Positions 16,916 through 26,467 are shown, counted from the first letter of the stretch. The stretch: 41,839 nt of DNA from Bacteroidota bacterium (GCA_024280155.1 JAJRQQ010000108.1:1-41839), one strand, 5' to 3'. Translations and numbers: made by a program. Notes: generated by a model from the letters alone, not told the origin.

Positions 16916-17854
16916 ATGGATTCGTTTGATTTTTATTCCGAAAAACCAAAATTGGTAGAAAAAAACCAAAAAGGTGGTATGTCATTGACCTTTTTTTCAA
17001 TGGTTTTATTTGTCTTGGTATTCTTCCTTTTTACAGATCAAATCAACTTTATTATTTACCTTTTAGTGGTTTTGCTATTTCATGAACTTGGACATTTTAT
17101 TGCGATGAAAGTTTTTGGGTATAAAAACGTACGAATGATGTTTGTCCCACTAATGGGAGCGTTTGTTCAAGGTACTAAACTGAATTACTCCCAAAAAGAA
17201 AGTTTTATAGTTACTGCGGCAGGACCTTTTCCTGGAGTTTTTGTTGGCGGATTATTGGTCTACTTCGGTGCTGACCTTCACTTCTCATGGATGTTATCTG
17301 TAGGATTACTTTTTTTATTGCTGAATTTAATTAACCTATTGCCAATTGACCCTCTTGATGGCGGCCAGATGTTTAAACTCTTCTTTAGAAAAAAGAATGA
17401 ATTTTTCCTCATGATTTTTGCTTTCATTTCTTCTTTGACAATTATTGGAGTTGGCTGGTATATCTCAAGTTATGTATTAATGATATTTGGTTTTTTTATG
17501 GGGTTTCGAGTGCGAGCAATGCAAAAGAAATATGAAATTCATAAAGAATTGAAAGAAAATGATGTTGAATTTGCTACGACGTATAATTTACTAAGCAACA
17601 AATCCTATCATCAAATAAAAAAAATAGTCATTGACTTCACACCTGCCTTAGAGAAATACATCGATCAAGTTTCTGAAGAAGAATTGAATCCTGTTTTAGC
17701 TTCTCAAGTGAATAATGTTTTGGTGACTCCTTTAAAAAATGATTCGAGCTTATTGTTTAAGTTTTTTATTCTCATTTTTTGGATGTTTTCTTTTCTTGTT
17801 CCTTTTCTTCTTTTTTGGTACGTAGATATTCAATGGTACATCGATGCGCTATAA
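16916..17854 (+). CDS. Site-2 protease family (M50) membrane metalloprotease
   Basis: M50 proteases cut substrates within the membrane. This 312-residue protein has a zinc-binding motif inside a helix, LLFHELGHFIAMKVFG (HExxH), and the second ligand motif LINLLPIDPLDGGQMF (NxxPxxxLDGG type). Four to six hydrophobic segments are visible, including a strongly hydrophobic C-terminal pair. There is no PDZ domain, unlike RseP, so its substrate is not obvious. It follows hemB by 39 bp but has its own predicted promoter. The next gene overlaps its end by 11 nt, so the M50 and Smr proteins are probably co-translated. Confidence 0.87.
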   Translation: MDSFDFYSEKPKLVEKNQKGGMSLTFFSMVLFVLVFFLFTDQINFIIYLLVVLLFHELGHFIAMKVFGYKNVRMMFVPLMGAFVQGTKLNYSQKESFIVTAAGPFPGVFVGGLLVYFGADLHFSWMLSVGLLFLLLNLINLLPIDPLDGGQMFKLFFRKKNEFFLMIFAFISSLTIIGVGWYISSYVLMIFGFFMGFRVRAMQKKYEIHKELKENDVEFATTYNLLSNKSYHQIKKIVIDFTPALEKYIDQVSEEELNPVLASQVNNVLVTPLKNDSSLLFKFFILIFWMFSFLVPFLLFWYVDIQWYIDAL

Positions 17855-18383
17855 ACCAGGAATGAAAATTGTCTTTCTTCACGAATCTGGAGGTGGGGTA
17901 GTGAAGGAAATTCTAAATAACGGTAGAATATCTATTCTAGACGAGGAGGGTTTCTCAAATGATTACCTTGCCTCACAAATTGCCCCAGTTTATAAAGAAC
18001 ATTATCCTGTTGATGATAATGTTGTCTCAAATATTCATTTTCAAGATTCGGATATCAAAACTAAATCGACAAGGAAAGCTTCCTCTGTAGAAAGTGGTAA
18101 ATTGAAAATTACTGAAATTGATGTGCATATTGAAGAGTTAACAGACTCACACAAAGGGTTGTCAAATCATGAAATTCTGTCTCGGCAAATGATTGCCTTC
18201 CGTCAATTTTATTCTAGAGCAAGAGTGAATAAAACAAGAAAAATTGTCATCATACATGGAGTGGGAGAAGGAGTGTTAAGATACGAAATCCGCAGTTTTC
18301 TAAACAAAGAAAATGGGGTTGATTTCTATGATGCAAGTTACTTGGATTACGGACAAGGAGCAACTGTTGTTGAACTCTTCTAA
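17844..18383 (+). CDS. Smr-domain protein with short N-terminal beta domain
   Basis: This is a 179-residue protein. The N-terminal 50 residues (MKIVFLHESGGGVVKEIL, then ISILDEEGFSNDYL) form a small beta domain reminiscent of DUF2027. The C-terminal 80 or so residues are a Smr domain, with EIDVHIEELTD carrying the D-x-H motif and IIHGVGEGVLRYEI carrying the conserved HGxGxGxLR. Smr domains bind or cut nucleic acids, as at the end of MutS2. The start overlaps the M50 gene by 11 nt. The linker between the domains is shorter than in the family members I recall, so its function may differ. Confidence 0.8.
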   Translation: MRYKPGMKIVFLHESGGGVVKEILNNGRISILDEEGFSNDYLASQIAPVYKEHYPVDDNVVSNIHFQDSDIKTKSTRKASSVESGKLKITEIDVHIEELTDSHKGLSNHEILSRQMIAFRQFYSRARVNKTRKIVIIHGVGEGVLRYEIRSFLNKENGVDFYDASYLDYGQGATVVELF

Positions 18384-18390
18384 CATTTTT

Positions 18391-19794
18391 CTATTTTCCC
18401 ATCGCTTTATTTATGTAGAAGAACGTTTTGTCAATGGTTTGGTACTGACCGTTTGGCTTAGGACCAAGTGCAGGACTTGAAACAATGTAGCCATGCGCAT
18501 CAATTAAAACGTACAGAGGCAATGATTCTACTTGGTAATTTTTCCAAATGGAATTGGAAGGTTTAAGAGGATAAACATCCCAAGGTAAATCATCCATTCG
18601 TTGTGTTGCTATTTTAGAATAAGCATTACTTTTTTTGACAATACTTACGAATTCAATGTAAGTATTGTATTTATTATACATTTCTTTCAATAGCTGTAAC
18701 TCTTTTGCACTCTCTTCACTCTCTGGGTCGAAAAAATGAAAATAGATGTATTTTCCAGTATATGAAGACATGGTTTTACTCTCCATGTCCTCAGCCATAA
18801 GAACAAATGAAGGTGCTATACCTCCAGGGACTAAATTAGTTACTCGACTTCTTAAGTTTTTCGCAATGATTTCATTCTCTTTAAACAAACATTTTTGGGA
18901 TAAACTGTCTAATATTGTAATGATATTCGTTTGAGGATAATCATCAGAATAATATATTTCTGTCAAAGTCTTAATCATGACCATTTCTCTGATTCGAAGG
19001 TTAATGAGTGTGTATTCTGTTCCCAAAGCCCTCATCATTAATGCAGGACTACTTTTAAGAATAGCTTCATAAACCGCTTGATTTGTTTTGTTCGGTAAGC
19101 GCGGCATCATCTTTTGATAGAAATCACTAATGTATACCATGTACGCTTCGTTATGGTATTGAACAGGGGTGTACTTAATGTAGAAGTCATGTTTCTCGTA
19201 ACGATTTCTAGCAGTTGCAGTTTGAATATTGTCCAAACTGGCAAAAGTGAATTTGATATGTGTTTTTAAGTATGTACTCGTGTCATTTTTATATGCTTTT
19301 TCAACCCTTGTTTTGAAACGATCCATGCTTTCGGTGAATTCGATAGGCTTTGTGCTTTTTAGATGATAATTATTACCCAAAAAATAATCAACCCAGCGCT
19401 GGAAACCAAGTAGTTTATAATTGATATCTATGCTGTCTAAGTCATGAAAGCCTATTTCAACCTGATTTCCATCAGGGCGATATGGTGTGTATTTGTCTTT
19501 TTCAGGTAAATCAATTTGATAAGTTGCATTGGGTTGCACGAACAAGAAACCACTGTTATTATTCGATTTCAGGATAATTTTTTGGGTATATGGTGAGGAT
19601 AGATATAATGTAAAAGTACTGTCAGAATTTACGGTTGTTGAAGCAACCATTTCTTCTTTGTAGCTAAAATAGTCGAGAACACGGTATGCTTGAATTGTTT
19701 TCCCAACATAAGATGGGGCTATTCCATTTATGGTAACCTGTCCAGTGGAGGTAAGTATGAAAAAAAGAAATGAGATAAGGAGAGAGAATCGCAT
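18391..19794 (-). CDS. Exported thioredoxin-fold (TlpA-like) protein lacking the CxxC
   Basis: A Sec signal peptide (ending ILTSTGQ) is followed by a beta-rich N-terminal domain, a long helical middle and a C-terminal AhpC/TlpA-type domain (GIAPSFVLMAEDMES, KYIYFHFFDPESEES, LPLYVLIDAHGYIVSSPA). In TlpA-like thiol oxidoreductases the strand after the first beta unit leads to WCxxC. Here that position reads FDPESEES, with no cysteine, so thiol redox activity is not expected. A binding or structural role in the envelope is more likely. The cis-Pro region (ESLPLYVLID) is kept. The gene converges with the Smr gene, with only 7 bp between the stops. Confidence 0.75.
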   Translation of the reverse strand: MRFSLLISFLFFILTSTGQVTINGIAPSYVGKTIQAYRVLDYFSYKEEMVASTTVNSDSTFTLYLSSPYTQKIILKSNNNSGFLFVQPNATYQIDLPEKDKYTPYRPDGNQVEIGFHDLDSIDINYKLLGFQRWVDYFLGNNYHLKSTKPIEFTESMDRFKTRVEKAYKNDTSTYLKTHIKFTFASLDNIQTATARNRYEKHDFYIKYTPVQYHNEAYMVYISDFYQKMMPRLPNKTNQAVYEAILKSSPALMMRALGTEYTLINLRIREMVMIKTLTEIYYSDDYPQTNIITILDSLSQKCLFKENEIIAKNLRSRVTNLVPGGIAPSFVLMAEDMESKTMSSYTGKYIYFHFFDPESEESAKELQLLKEMYNKYNTYIEFVSIVKKSNAYSKIATQRMDDLPWDVYPLKPSNSIWKNYQVESLPLYVLIDAHGYIVSSPALGPKPNGQYQTIDKTFFYINKAMGK

Positions 19795-19844
19795 ACAGGT
19801 TTTATTTTTAGAACGACTTTGTATAGCATTAATTGTACCAGCGC

Positions 19845-20306
19845 TTAGAAAAGTAACTCTGGTTTAGTAACGAAGCTATCAATCGGCCCATTGTTCTTCT
19901 TGATTTCACGTATAATTGAAGAGTTAATTGCAGAGTACTTTTGATCGGTCAAAAAGAATACCGTTTCAATGCCTGAAATGTCAAAATTCATGTGAGCGAT
20001 TGATTTCTCATATTGAAAATCTTTTGAATCTCTTAATCCACGAATAATGTGTGAAGCACCGATTTCTGCACAGAAATTCACAGTTAATGTTTGGAATTGT
20101 CGGACGCTTATTGTTTTTTGATCTACGAAAAGTGCAGAAATGTGTTCCATTCTCTTCTTTAAATCAAACATGTATTTCTTAGAAGTATTCACCCCAACCC
20201 CTATTATAACTTCATCAAACAAAGCTAAGCTTTTTCTAACAACAGCCTCATGCCCTTTTGTAAATGGATCAAAAGACCCCGGAAATAATCCAATTTTCTT
20301 GCTCAT
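19845..20306 (-). CDS. coaD: Phosphopantetheine adenylyltransferase
   Basis: CoaD transfers AMP from ATP to 4'-phosphopantetheine, the penultimate step of coenzyme A synthesis. The 153-residue protein shows the nucleotidyltransferase signature GSFDPFTKGHEAVV (TxGH), the ISVRQFQTLTVNF substrate loop, IIRGLRDSKDFQYE, and the second ATP motif SAINSSIIREI. The length is normal. It lies 87 bp after rsmD on the same strand, so co-transcription is likely but not shown. Confidence 0.96.
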   Translation of the reverse strand: MSKKIGLFPGSFDPFTKGHEAVVRKSLALFDEVIIGVGVNTSKKYMFDLKKRMEHISALFVDQKTISVRQFQTLTVNFCAEIGASHIIRGLRDSKDFQYEKSIAHMNFDISGIETVFFLTDQKYSAINSSIIREIKKNNGPIDSFVTKPELLF

Positions 20307-20393
20307 AATAATGATGTCTTGAATAAAGGTAGATAATTTATTTTTAAAAACAGTAGAGAAGTTCGTTGTTTTAATCTAGGTAGTTAGGATTTA

Positions 20394-20936
20394 TTACACT
20401 TTGATTTCAAAAAAGCTAAAATGAACATTTCCATAGCTCTTTTTTACCTTAAAATGAAGTTCTTGGCTCAAATCTGTATCTCTTCCGTGTTCTACAATCA
20501 AAATACCGTCTTCTTTTAGTCGGTTTTGTTCAAACACTTTTTGAACAATTTTGTCATGGTGCTCATAGGAATAAGGAGGATCAGCAAAGATTAAATCAAA
20601 TTGCTTTTCTGATTTGTCAAGGTATTTTAATACATCCGATTTAATGATGTGAATATCGTTTTCACAATTGAACTTTTTTGCAACTGATTTTAGGTGTCGA
20701 ATGCAAAAGTAATTAAGATCAACAGCTACAACTTTTCCAATTTCTCTCGAAAGAAATTCCATTGCAATACTCCCTGTTCCTGCACAAAGATCAAGAATCT
20801 CCATTTCATCATAAATGTATTGATGCTCTAGGACATTGAATAAACCTTCTTTCGCAAAATCAGTTGTTGGTCTTGAAGGAAACCCTTTTGGCATTCTATA
20901 GTACCTCGTTTTGTACTTCCCACGAATTATACGCAT
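20394..20936 (-). CDS. rsmD: 16S rRNA (guanine966-N2)-methyltransferase
   Basis: RsmD methylates G966 of 16S rRNA with S-adenosylmethionine. The 180-residue protein has the family start MRIIRGKYKTRYY, the substrate motif RPTTDFAKEGLFN, SAM motif ILDLCAGTGSIAMEFLSR and catalytic LIFADPPYSYEH. Its start overlaps the end of the DUF3822 gene by 10 nt; that adjacency is common in Bacteroidota and suggests coupled expression. Confidence 0.95.
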   Translation of the reverse strand: MRIIRGKYKTRYYRMPKGFPSRPTTDFAKEGLFNVLEHQYIYDEMEILDLCAGTGSIAMEFLSREIGKVVAVDLNYFCIRHLKSVAKKFNCENDIHIIKSDVLKYLDKSEKQFDLIFADPPYSYEHHDKIVQKVFEQNRLKEDGILIVEHGRDTDLSQELHFKVKKSYGNVHFSFFEIKV

Positions 20937-21691
20937 AACAATTGTGATTGGGCAATGAAATTATTTTTTTCTTTCACTTCCAGTAGTGATAATTCTTTGA
21001 TTTTTTTGAAGTTTGTCTTTAAATCATCAACTACGGAGGATTTATAATCAACACCAAGTACGAATTCTAAAATTCCTTTTTCATTAATGAGTTCTTTCTG
21101 TTGTAAGGCAAAGAGAACATGATAAATTATGTCGTCATTATTTTGGTAATCAAAGAAAGAGTAGAATTCTAAATTGGAGTGTTTGACAATTGTCATACAG
21201 AAAAAATCTGCATGAAAAAACAAGGTGACTTTTAAATGAAAAGTTTCAGAATCTAATATCTTTCTTAATCCATGAGTACCTTCATGTTGTATAATAACAC
21301 GAGGAAATTTGATGATAAAAAATCGCTTGATAAAATCAGGGAATGCATAAATGTTTACAATTGACAATTCTGAAATTCGATTAAAATCTAGCGATTTTTT
21401 TTCTGATATTTCACCAAAGCAAAGTTTGTAAATTGATTCAGGTGTCGATTCTGCAAAAATAGTATTAGGAACTAAAGATGATTCCTTTGATGCATAACTG
21501 AGGCTAACTTCATCAAAATCTTTTGAAAGAAAAGAATGATTCTCAAAACAAGTTGATAATTCTTCTTTACAAGAAGACTCATCCAACCCATTGACTTGAA
21601 TAAAAACCTGTTGTTGAATGGAGCTGCCTAAAAAAGAAGTAAACTGAATAAATTGATCAGTAACTTCAATTGCTAATTGATATTTAGTCAT
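20927..21691 (-). CDS. DUF3822 family protein
   Basis: This is a 254-residue soluble protein that fits DUF3822, a Bacteroidota family usually found just before rsmD. Visible landmarks are the start MTKYQLAIEVTDQFIQF and the segments PNTIFAESTPESIYKLCFG, FHLKVTLFFHADFFCMTIV and FYSFFDYQNNDDIIYHVLFAL. The latter resemble the alternating strands of an actin/hexokinase-like (ASKHA) fold, but no nucleotide-binding motif is obvious. It ends inside rsmD by 10 nt and starts 3 nt after the membrane-protein gene, so all three are probably one transcript. The function is unknown. Confidence 0.8.
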   Translation of the reverse strand: MTKYQLAIEVTDQFIQFTSFLGSSIQQQVFIQVNGLDESSCKEELSTCFENHSFLSKDFDEVSLSYASKESSLVPNTIFAESTPESIYKLCFGEISEKKSLDFNRISELSIVNIYAFPDFIKRFFIIKFPRVIIQHEGTHGLRKILDSETFHLKVTLFFHADFFCMTIVKHSNLEFYSFFDYQNNDDIIYHVLFALQQKELINEKGILEFVLGVDYKSSVVDDLKTNFKKIKELSLLEVKEKNNFIAQSQLLCV

Positions 21692-21694
21692 TGA

Positions 21695-22591
21695 TTACTC
21701 CTCCCAAGAACCGTCTAGGTTATTAATTGAAGTGTTCCCAAAGTAGATAAATTCTTTGTCTTCATTTTTTCCTTGAACTTCAGCAAAAGGGATAAAACCT
21801 TCAACGCGGAGTGTTGGAAATGATTCAGCTCCAATTTTAACAGAGTCTTTTACCAATATTGTCCATTCTTCTTTTGAATTCGTGAATGGAATAAAAGGCA
21901 ATGAATCTGCTGAGAATCTGTAAAATCCAAGTTTTTCTCTGTTTTTTGTATAGGATATGTTATTGAATTTTAATTCCATTAAACTTTTTTGGATTGTATC
22001 TCTTTTAAAATTTTTGAAATCTCTTTCCCAATTAGGTCCTTCAGTCCATTTAGAAAGAATATAAGCTTGTGCTTCAGTCATATCATTATCGACGGGTGGG
22101 TTTTTACCGTTGTGCAAGTATTTGTTTTCCGCTACATCAACTGTACGATTGGGAACTTTTCCTATAGGATCCATATAAGGCATTGTACCATTTTTCACAA
22201 AATGAATCAGATCTTCCCAGTTAGAGATGTATTTCCCATTCTTTGCTACGTATATTTTTTGTACATAACGAATATCTTGTAGGTTTTGAATAGCCAAAGC
22301 TTTACATTCTTTGTAGTTGCTATTGTACACAGTTGTCTCATGTACACTCTTCCATGAAAAGAATAAAGCAACAATTGCTGCAATTCCAGCAGCGCCACCC
22401 AAAACATAAACGATTCCAGATTTAAGAGTACCTGTACTTAAAAAAACGCTCAATGCACCCGCAACAAATAACATCACAGCTGCCATGTTGAACAATAATC
22501 CCTGATTTTGAGAAATCCCAATGGAAATAACAATTAATCCTAGGATGAAAAACAAAACTGGTACGGTGTATTTTTTTAATATAACGGTCAT
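21695..22591 (-). CDS. Membrane-anchored protein of unknown function
   Basis: This is a 298-residue protein. Three hydrophobic segments lie near the N-terminus (about residues 9-25, 31-50 and 58-79). A long extracytoplasmic part follows, which opens with a pilin-like helix (ECKALAIQNLQDIRYVQKIYVAKNGKYISNWEDL). That pattern resembles small Flavobacteriales proteins in which the loop follows a periplasmic helix. No catalytic residues stand out. It heads the operon with DUF3822, rsmD and perhaps coaD. A minus-strand box TAGTTTTG at 22620-22627, a full TAnnTTTG match, lies 28 nt before its ATG. Confidence 0.7.
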   Translation of the reverse strand: MTVILKKYTVPVLFFILGLIVISIGISQNQGLLFNMAAVMLFVAGALSVFLSTGTLKSGIVYVLGGAAGIAAIVALFFSWKSVHETTVYNSNYKECKALAIQNLQDIRYVQKIYVAKNGKYISNWEDLIHFVKNGTMPYMDPIGKVPNRTVDVAENKYLHNGKNPPVDNDMTEAQAYILSKWTEGPNWERDFKNFKRDTIQKSLMELKFNNISYTKNREKLGFYRFSADSLPFIPFTNSKEEWTILVKDSVKIGAESFPTLRVEGFIPFAEVQGKNEDKEFIYFGNTSINNLDGSWEE

Positions 22592-22619
22592 AATTTATCT
22601 TTTTAAATTTGAGTTTCAA

Positions 22620-22627
22620 CAAAACTA
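22620..22627 (-). promoter_or_regulatory. Candidate -7 box of the membrane protein/rsmD operon
   Basis: The minus strand reads TAGTTTTG, a full match to TAnnTTTG, leaving a leader of about 23 nt before the ATG at 22591. The -33 region is unclear. Confidence 0.45.
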
Positions 22628-22764
22628 CAATTTTTTAGATTTTATCCACTGTCCTAGAGTAGTTTTTTTAAACCTTTTAATCAACGAAAAGATGTTATCA
22701 ACGTTTTTTTGCTTATTTATCTGTTTTTTGACAACATAATATGGCTTGAAATAAAAAATGGTAG

Positions 22765-22772
22765 TAGTTTTA
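22765..22772 (+). promoter_or_regulatory. Candidate -7 box of the RecD-like helicase
   Basis: TAGTTTTA matches TAnnTTTG at 7 of 8 positions and ends exactly four bases before the ATG at 22777. A TTG lies 16 bases upstream (22746-22748), which is a short spacing. Confidence 0.35.
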
Positions 22773-22776
22773 TAAA

Positions 22777-24210
22777 ATGGATCAACCTTCGTTTTATTCG
22801 ACACTCGTTTCTTGTTTTGGAATGCAACCGACAGATGGTCAAATGAATTTGTTTCAACAATTGGAAACATTTGCTAGAAAAAGAGAAGGAAAGCAATTGT
22901 TCGTTATATCAGGTTATGCAGGAACAGGAAAAACTTCTGTTTTAGGTGCCTTTGTTCGAGCACTCAAAGAATTTAAAGTGCAAACGAAATTACTAGCTCC
23001 CACTGGTCGTGCAGCGAAAGTTTTTAGCCATAAATCAAACCAAGAAGCCTTCACGATTCATAAACATATTTATCGAAGAAAATCGAAAGTGGAAATATCT
23101 GCAGGTCTTTCTCTACAACCAAATTTATATAAGCACACCATTTTCTTTATAGATGAAGCTTCGATGATTGGTGATTATACAGTTACAAAAGACGGTGGAG
23201 TGAGTCCTCGGAATTTATTGGAAGACTTGTTTGAATATGTGTATTCTGGATAAAATTGTAAATTAATTCTCATTGGTGATGAAGGTCAATTACCACCAGT
23301 AGGCAGTGATTTTTCTCCTGCATTAAGTGTAGAGTATCTTCAAAATAATTTTTATAACCTTGAAATTTCTTCTTTTCGTTTAGTGGAAGTCCTGAGACAA
23401 GCAACAGATTCTGAAATTCTCCGAAACGCAACACTACTGAGAAATACAGAGTGGATTGATTATCCTAAATTTCAACTGAAACAGAATACAGACTTGGTTC
23501 GTTTATCAGGACAAGAATTACAAGAAGAACTGGAGAATAGCTTTTCAAATGTTGGACAGGAAGAAACTATTTTAATTACAAGGTCAAATAAACAAGCAAA
23601 TCAATACAATCAACATATTCGTGCGAGAATTCTTTGGCACGAAGAATTGCTTTGTTCTGGTGATAGTTTGATGGTGGTGAAAAATAATTATTTCTGGCTC
23701 GGTGATGATACCAAAATTGGATTCATTGCGAATGGAGAAATCATTGAAATCAGAAGAGTGAGAAAAGTGGAAGAAATGCACGGATTTGAATTTGCTCATG
23801 TAATTGTGCGTTTTATCGATTACGAAGAATTGGGAGATGTTGAACTAATTATTCATCTTGAAACTTTGTCTGTAAATGGACCTTCGTTAACGCGTGAGCG
23901 AATGAAAGATTTGTTTTATTCCGTAGAACGAGATTATGCACATCTCCGCAATAAAAAAGAAAGATACGATGCTATTCTCGCTGACCAATATTTTAATGCT
24001 TTGCAAGTGAAATATGCGTATGCTGTAACTTGTCATAAATCACAAGGTGGGCAGTGGAGTGATGTGTACATCGACCAAGGTTTTATCAATGACGATGTGT
24101 TAGGAAGTGATTATTATCGTTGGCTATACACTGCATTGACTCGTGCAACTCGCAAAGTGTTTCTAGTGAATTTCTCAGATGAGTTTTTTGAAGAAGAAAA
24201 TGGAGAATGA
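22777..24210 (+). pseudogene. RecD-like (SF1) DNA helicase with one in-frame TAA
   Basis: The frame 22777-24210 encodes about 477 residues, similar to short RecD-like helicases of Bacteroidota. Motifs are Walker A SGYAGTGKTSV (about residues 47-55), APTGRAAKVF (motif Ia), Walker B IFFIDEASMIGD, LILIGDEGQLPPVGSD (motif III), and the UvrD_C_2-type ending AYAVTCHKSQGGQWSDVYID and RWLYTALTRATRKV. TAA at 23251-23253 sits between YVYSG and NCKLILIGD and interrupts the protein between motifs II and III. The same frame continues without any other defect. GAA, CAA or AAA to TAA is the simplest explanation. As written, neither half could act as a helicase. Confidence 0.88.
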
Positions 24211-24241
24211 ATTCTTAATCGGAGAATAAAGGATAGATTTC

Positions 24242-26467
24242 TTATTTCACCACCATTTTTTCAATTCCAATTCCATTTTCAAAGTAAACTTTTACAAAAT
24301 AGACGCCTTTTGATAGTTGCTCAATGACTAATTTCGATTGTTTAGAATGAACCTCAATCACAGAAACAATTTCTCCAAACTTATTGATAATTTCTATACT
24401 TTGAATTTCATTTTTCGCTTGAATTTCAACTTCTGTTGTTGCAGGATTGGGGAATAAATGAAAAGATTGGTTCAATTTTATTTCGTCCAAAGAAGAGGTA
24501 CTGTTTGGATCAACTTCGAAGTGGTAAAGTCCTCCTAAATCTTGTCCAACGAACAAGTCAAGAAAACCATCATTATCAATATCATTTGTGTAGAATGAAG
24601 AATAAGCACCAACGTTTAGTGCAAGAAAATTTCCATTCTCCAAGCTAAAAGTATCCGCAGGGGCAAGGTGAGTATCGATACTGTCATAAAAAATCATTGT
24701 TCCGTGTACTGAACCAATGAATAATCTTGTAGTATCGTTCTGGCGAAAGAAATGTGGAGCTGGATAACCATCAGGAATGGTCGTAGCAACATCAATTCCA
24801 CCCAATTGTGGATTGCTTAATTCAAAAGAAGGGTTCGTTGCTGTTCCTATGTTTCTAAAATACATGATTTCGCCTGTTCTTTTTCCAAGAATTAAATCCA
24901 GAAGTCCGTCGTTATCTAAATCGAACAATTGAGGAAAACAATGTCCGTTAGTTGAAATTACAGTATTTGTATTGTCTTGATAGTTGGCAATTGGTGTAGT
25001 GTAAATTGCATTTCCTCCAGTGCTTGTATTCTCATAATAAATGAGAGTTCCATCTTCTAATCCCAAGAATAAATCATCGTCACCATCATTGTCAATGTCG
25101 CCAAACGCAGGAACTGTTCTTAGTCCGTAATTTTGAGCAGTTAAATTGAAAATGTCATCATCGATGAAAGTGAATTCGGGAGAATTTGCCGTTCCTGTAT
25201 TCTGATAATAAGCAATTGTACTTTCTTTCTCCAATACAGGTTTATAACGGTAGAAATTTGCAACAAATAAATCTTGTAAACCATCTTGATTAAAATCGGA
25301 AAATACAGGAATACTTCCTGAACCGTGATCAATCATTTCTTTTTGTAAGAAATCACTCTCAGTAAAAATGAAATTCGGCTGTGTGTTTGTTCCATTATTC
25401 TTATAGAAATAAACGCTTTTTTCATGGAAAGATACATTCTTTGCATTTGGGCAAACGATTAAGTCTTTGATATTATCAAAATCAACATCAATATAAAATG
25501 CAGCAGGGAATAATTGAATATCAACAGGTGTTGTGTTTGAAGGAAAGGCATTGTCCACAGAAATCATTGGAGAATCTGAGTTGACAGTTGTTCCACCATT
25601 TATCAATAAGTTGAGATTTGTAAAAGCAACATCTCCAAGCACTAAATCTAAAACACCAGAATTATTGTAATCAAGTGCAAGTACAGTTGAACCAGCATGT
25701 TTTTCATAATTCTTGGTTGTAGAAGTTAATTCTCCTTCAGGATTTGGAATAACACTTCCCACGCAAGGAGCATTGGGGTCATTTAAAGTTAAAGAGTTAT
25801 TGTTCACATTCTCCACAAATTTGCCCCAGCATTCATTCTTCAATTCAAAAATAAGCGAATCAGGTATTCCGTATGTTTCCATGCTCATGTTTTTGTGATA
25901 CTCCATGTGTGAACCACCGATATGAAAAGTAAGGACATCAACGTCTCCATCTCCATCCACATCAATAATCGCTGGGATATCGCTTGAACTGACATATAGA
26001 TTGGTATAGAAATTTGTGTATTGCGAATAAATCAATTCTTTAAAAAGCGTCCATTGCAAACCATTAGCTGCATCTCCTGTGTTCCGATAAACTTTTAAAC
26101 CACCGATACCGTAGGTAAATAAATCTTTTTTGCCATCTTGGTCAAAATCAATCATCGTAGCTCGATAGCGAATGTCATCGGGAAATAATTTCTGAGCATC
26201 ATAAACTAATTCATAGTGCGGACCTCCATTGCTTTCTTGAGAATACACTATGATATTGTTTGAACTTCTATCAAAAATAAATAAATCCAAATCTCCATCG
26301 TAATCGTAATCAAAATCGGAGAATTGAGCATAATTCAAACCACCTGCCCAAGGTAATTGTAAAGTTGTCGCACCAATTTTTACAGGTATTGTGGCATCGT
26401 ATTCGAAATTATATTGTCCGAAAAGACTTTGAGAAAGGAGTAGGAAAAGAAAAGTAAATCTATACAT
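24242..26467 (-). CDS. Secreted FG-GAP/VCBS repeat protein with T9SS type A tail
   Basis: This is a 741-residue secreted protein. After a signal peptide (ending LSQSLFGQ) come many FG-GAP/VCBS-type units with Asp-rich calcium loops, for example DFDYDYDGDLDLFIFD, DFDQDGKKDLFTY, DVDGDGDVDVLTF, DIDNDGDDDLFLG and DLDNDGLLDLILG, consistent with a beta-propeller. The last 80 or so residues (LFPNPATTEVEIQ to GIEKMVVK) are a T9SS type A sorting domain, so it should cross the outer membrane and be cut or anchored there. There is no enzyme motif, so adhesion or matrix binding is likely. It converges with the helicase and diverges from the SGNH gene. Confidence 0.88.
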   Translation of the reverse strand: MYRFTFLFLLLSQSLFGQYNFEYDATIPVKIGATTLQLPWAGGLNYAQFSDFDYDYDGDLDLFIFDRSSNNIIVYSQESNGGPHYELVYDAQKLFPDDIRYRATMIDFDQDGKKDLFTYGIGGLKVYRNTGDAANGLQWTLFKELIYSQYTNFYTNLYVSSSDIPAIIDVDGDGDVDVLTFHIGGSHMEYHKNMSMETYGIPDSLIFELKNECWGKFVENVNNNSLTLNDPNAPCVGSVIPNPEGELTSTTKNYEKHAGSTVLALDYNNSGVLDLVLGDVAFTNLNLLINGGTTVNSDSPMISVDNAFPSNTTPVDIQLFPAAFYIDVDFDNIKDLIVCPNAKNVSFHEKSVYFYKNNGTNTQPNFIFTESDFLQKEMIDHGSGSIPVFSDFNQDGLQDLFVANFYRYKPVLEKESTIAYYQNTGTANSPEFTFIDDDIFNLTAQNYGLRTVPAFGDIDNDGDDDLFLGLEDGTLIYYENTSTGGNAIYTTPIANYQDNTNTVISTNGHCFPQLFDLDNDGLLDLILGKRTGEIMYFRNIGTATNPSFELSNPQLGGIDVATTIPDGYPAPHFFRQNDTTRLFIGSVHGTMIFYDSIDTHLAPADTFSLENGNFLALNVGAYSSFYTNDIDNDGFLDLFVGQDLGGLYHFEVDPNSTSSLDEIKLNQSFHLFPNPATTEVEIQAKNEIQSIEIINKFGEIVSVIEVHSKQSKLVIEQLSKGVYFVKVYFENGIGIEKMVVK

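Noticed and set aside
2492..23253. Reassignment of TAA to a sense codon
   Set aside because: TAA is used as a normal stop in many other genes here, so recoding cannot explain both in-frame TAA codons without special signals.
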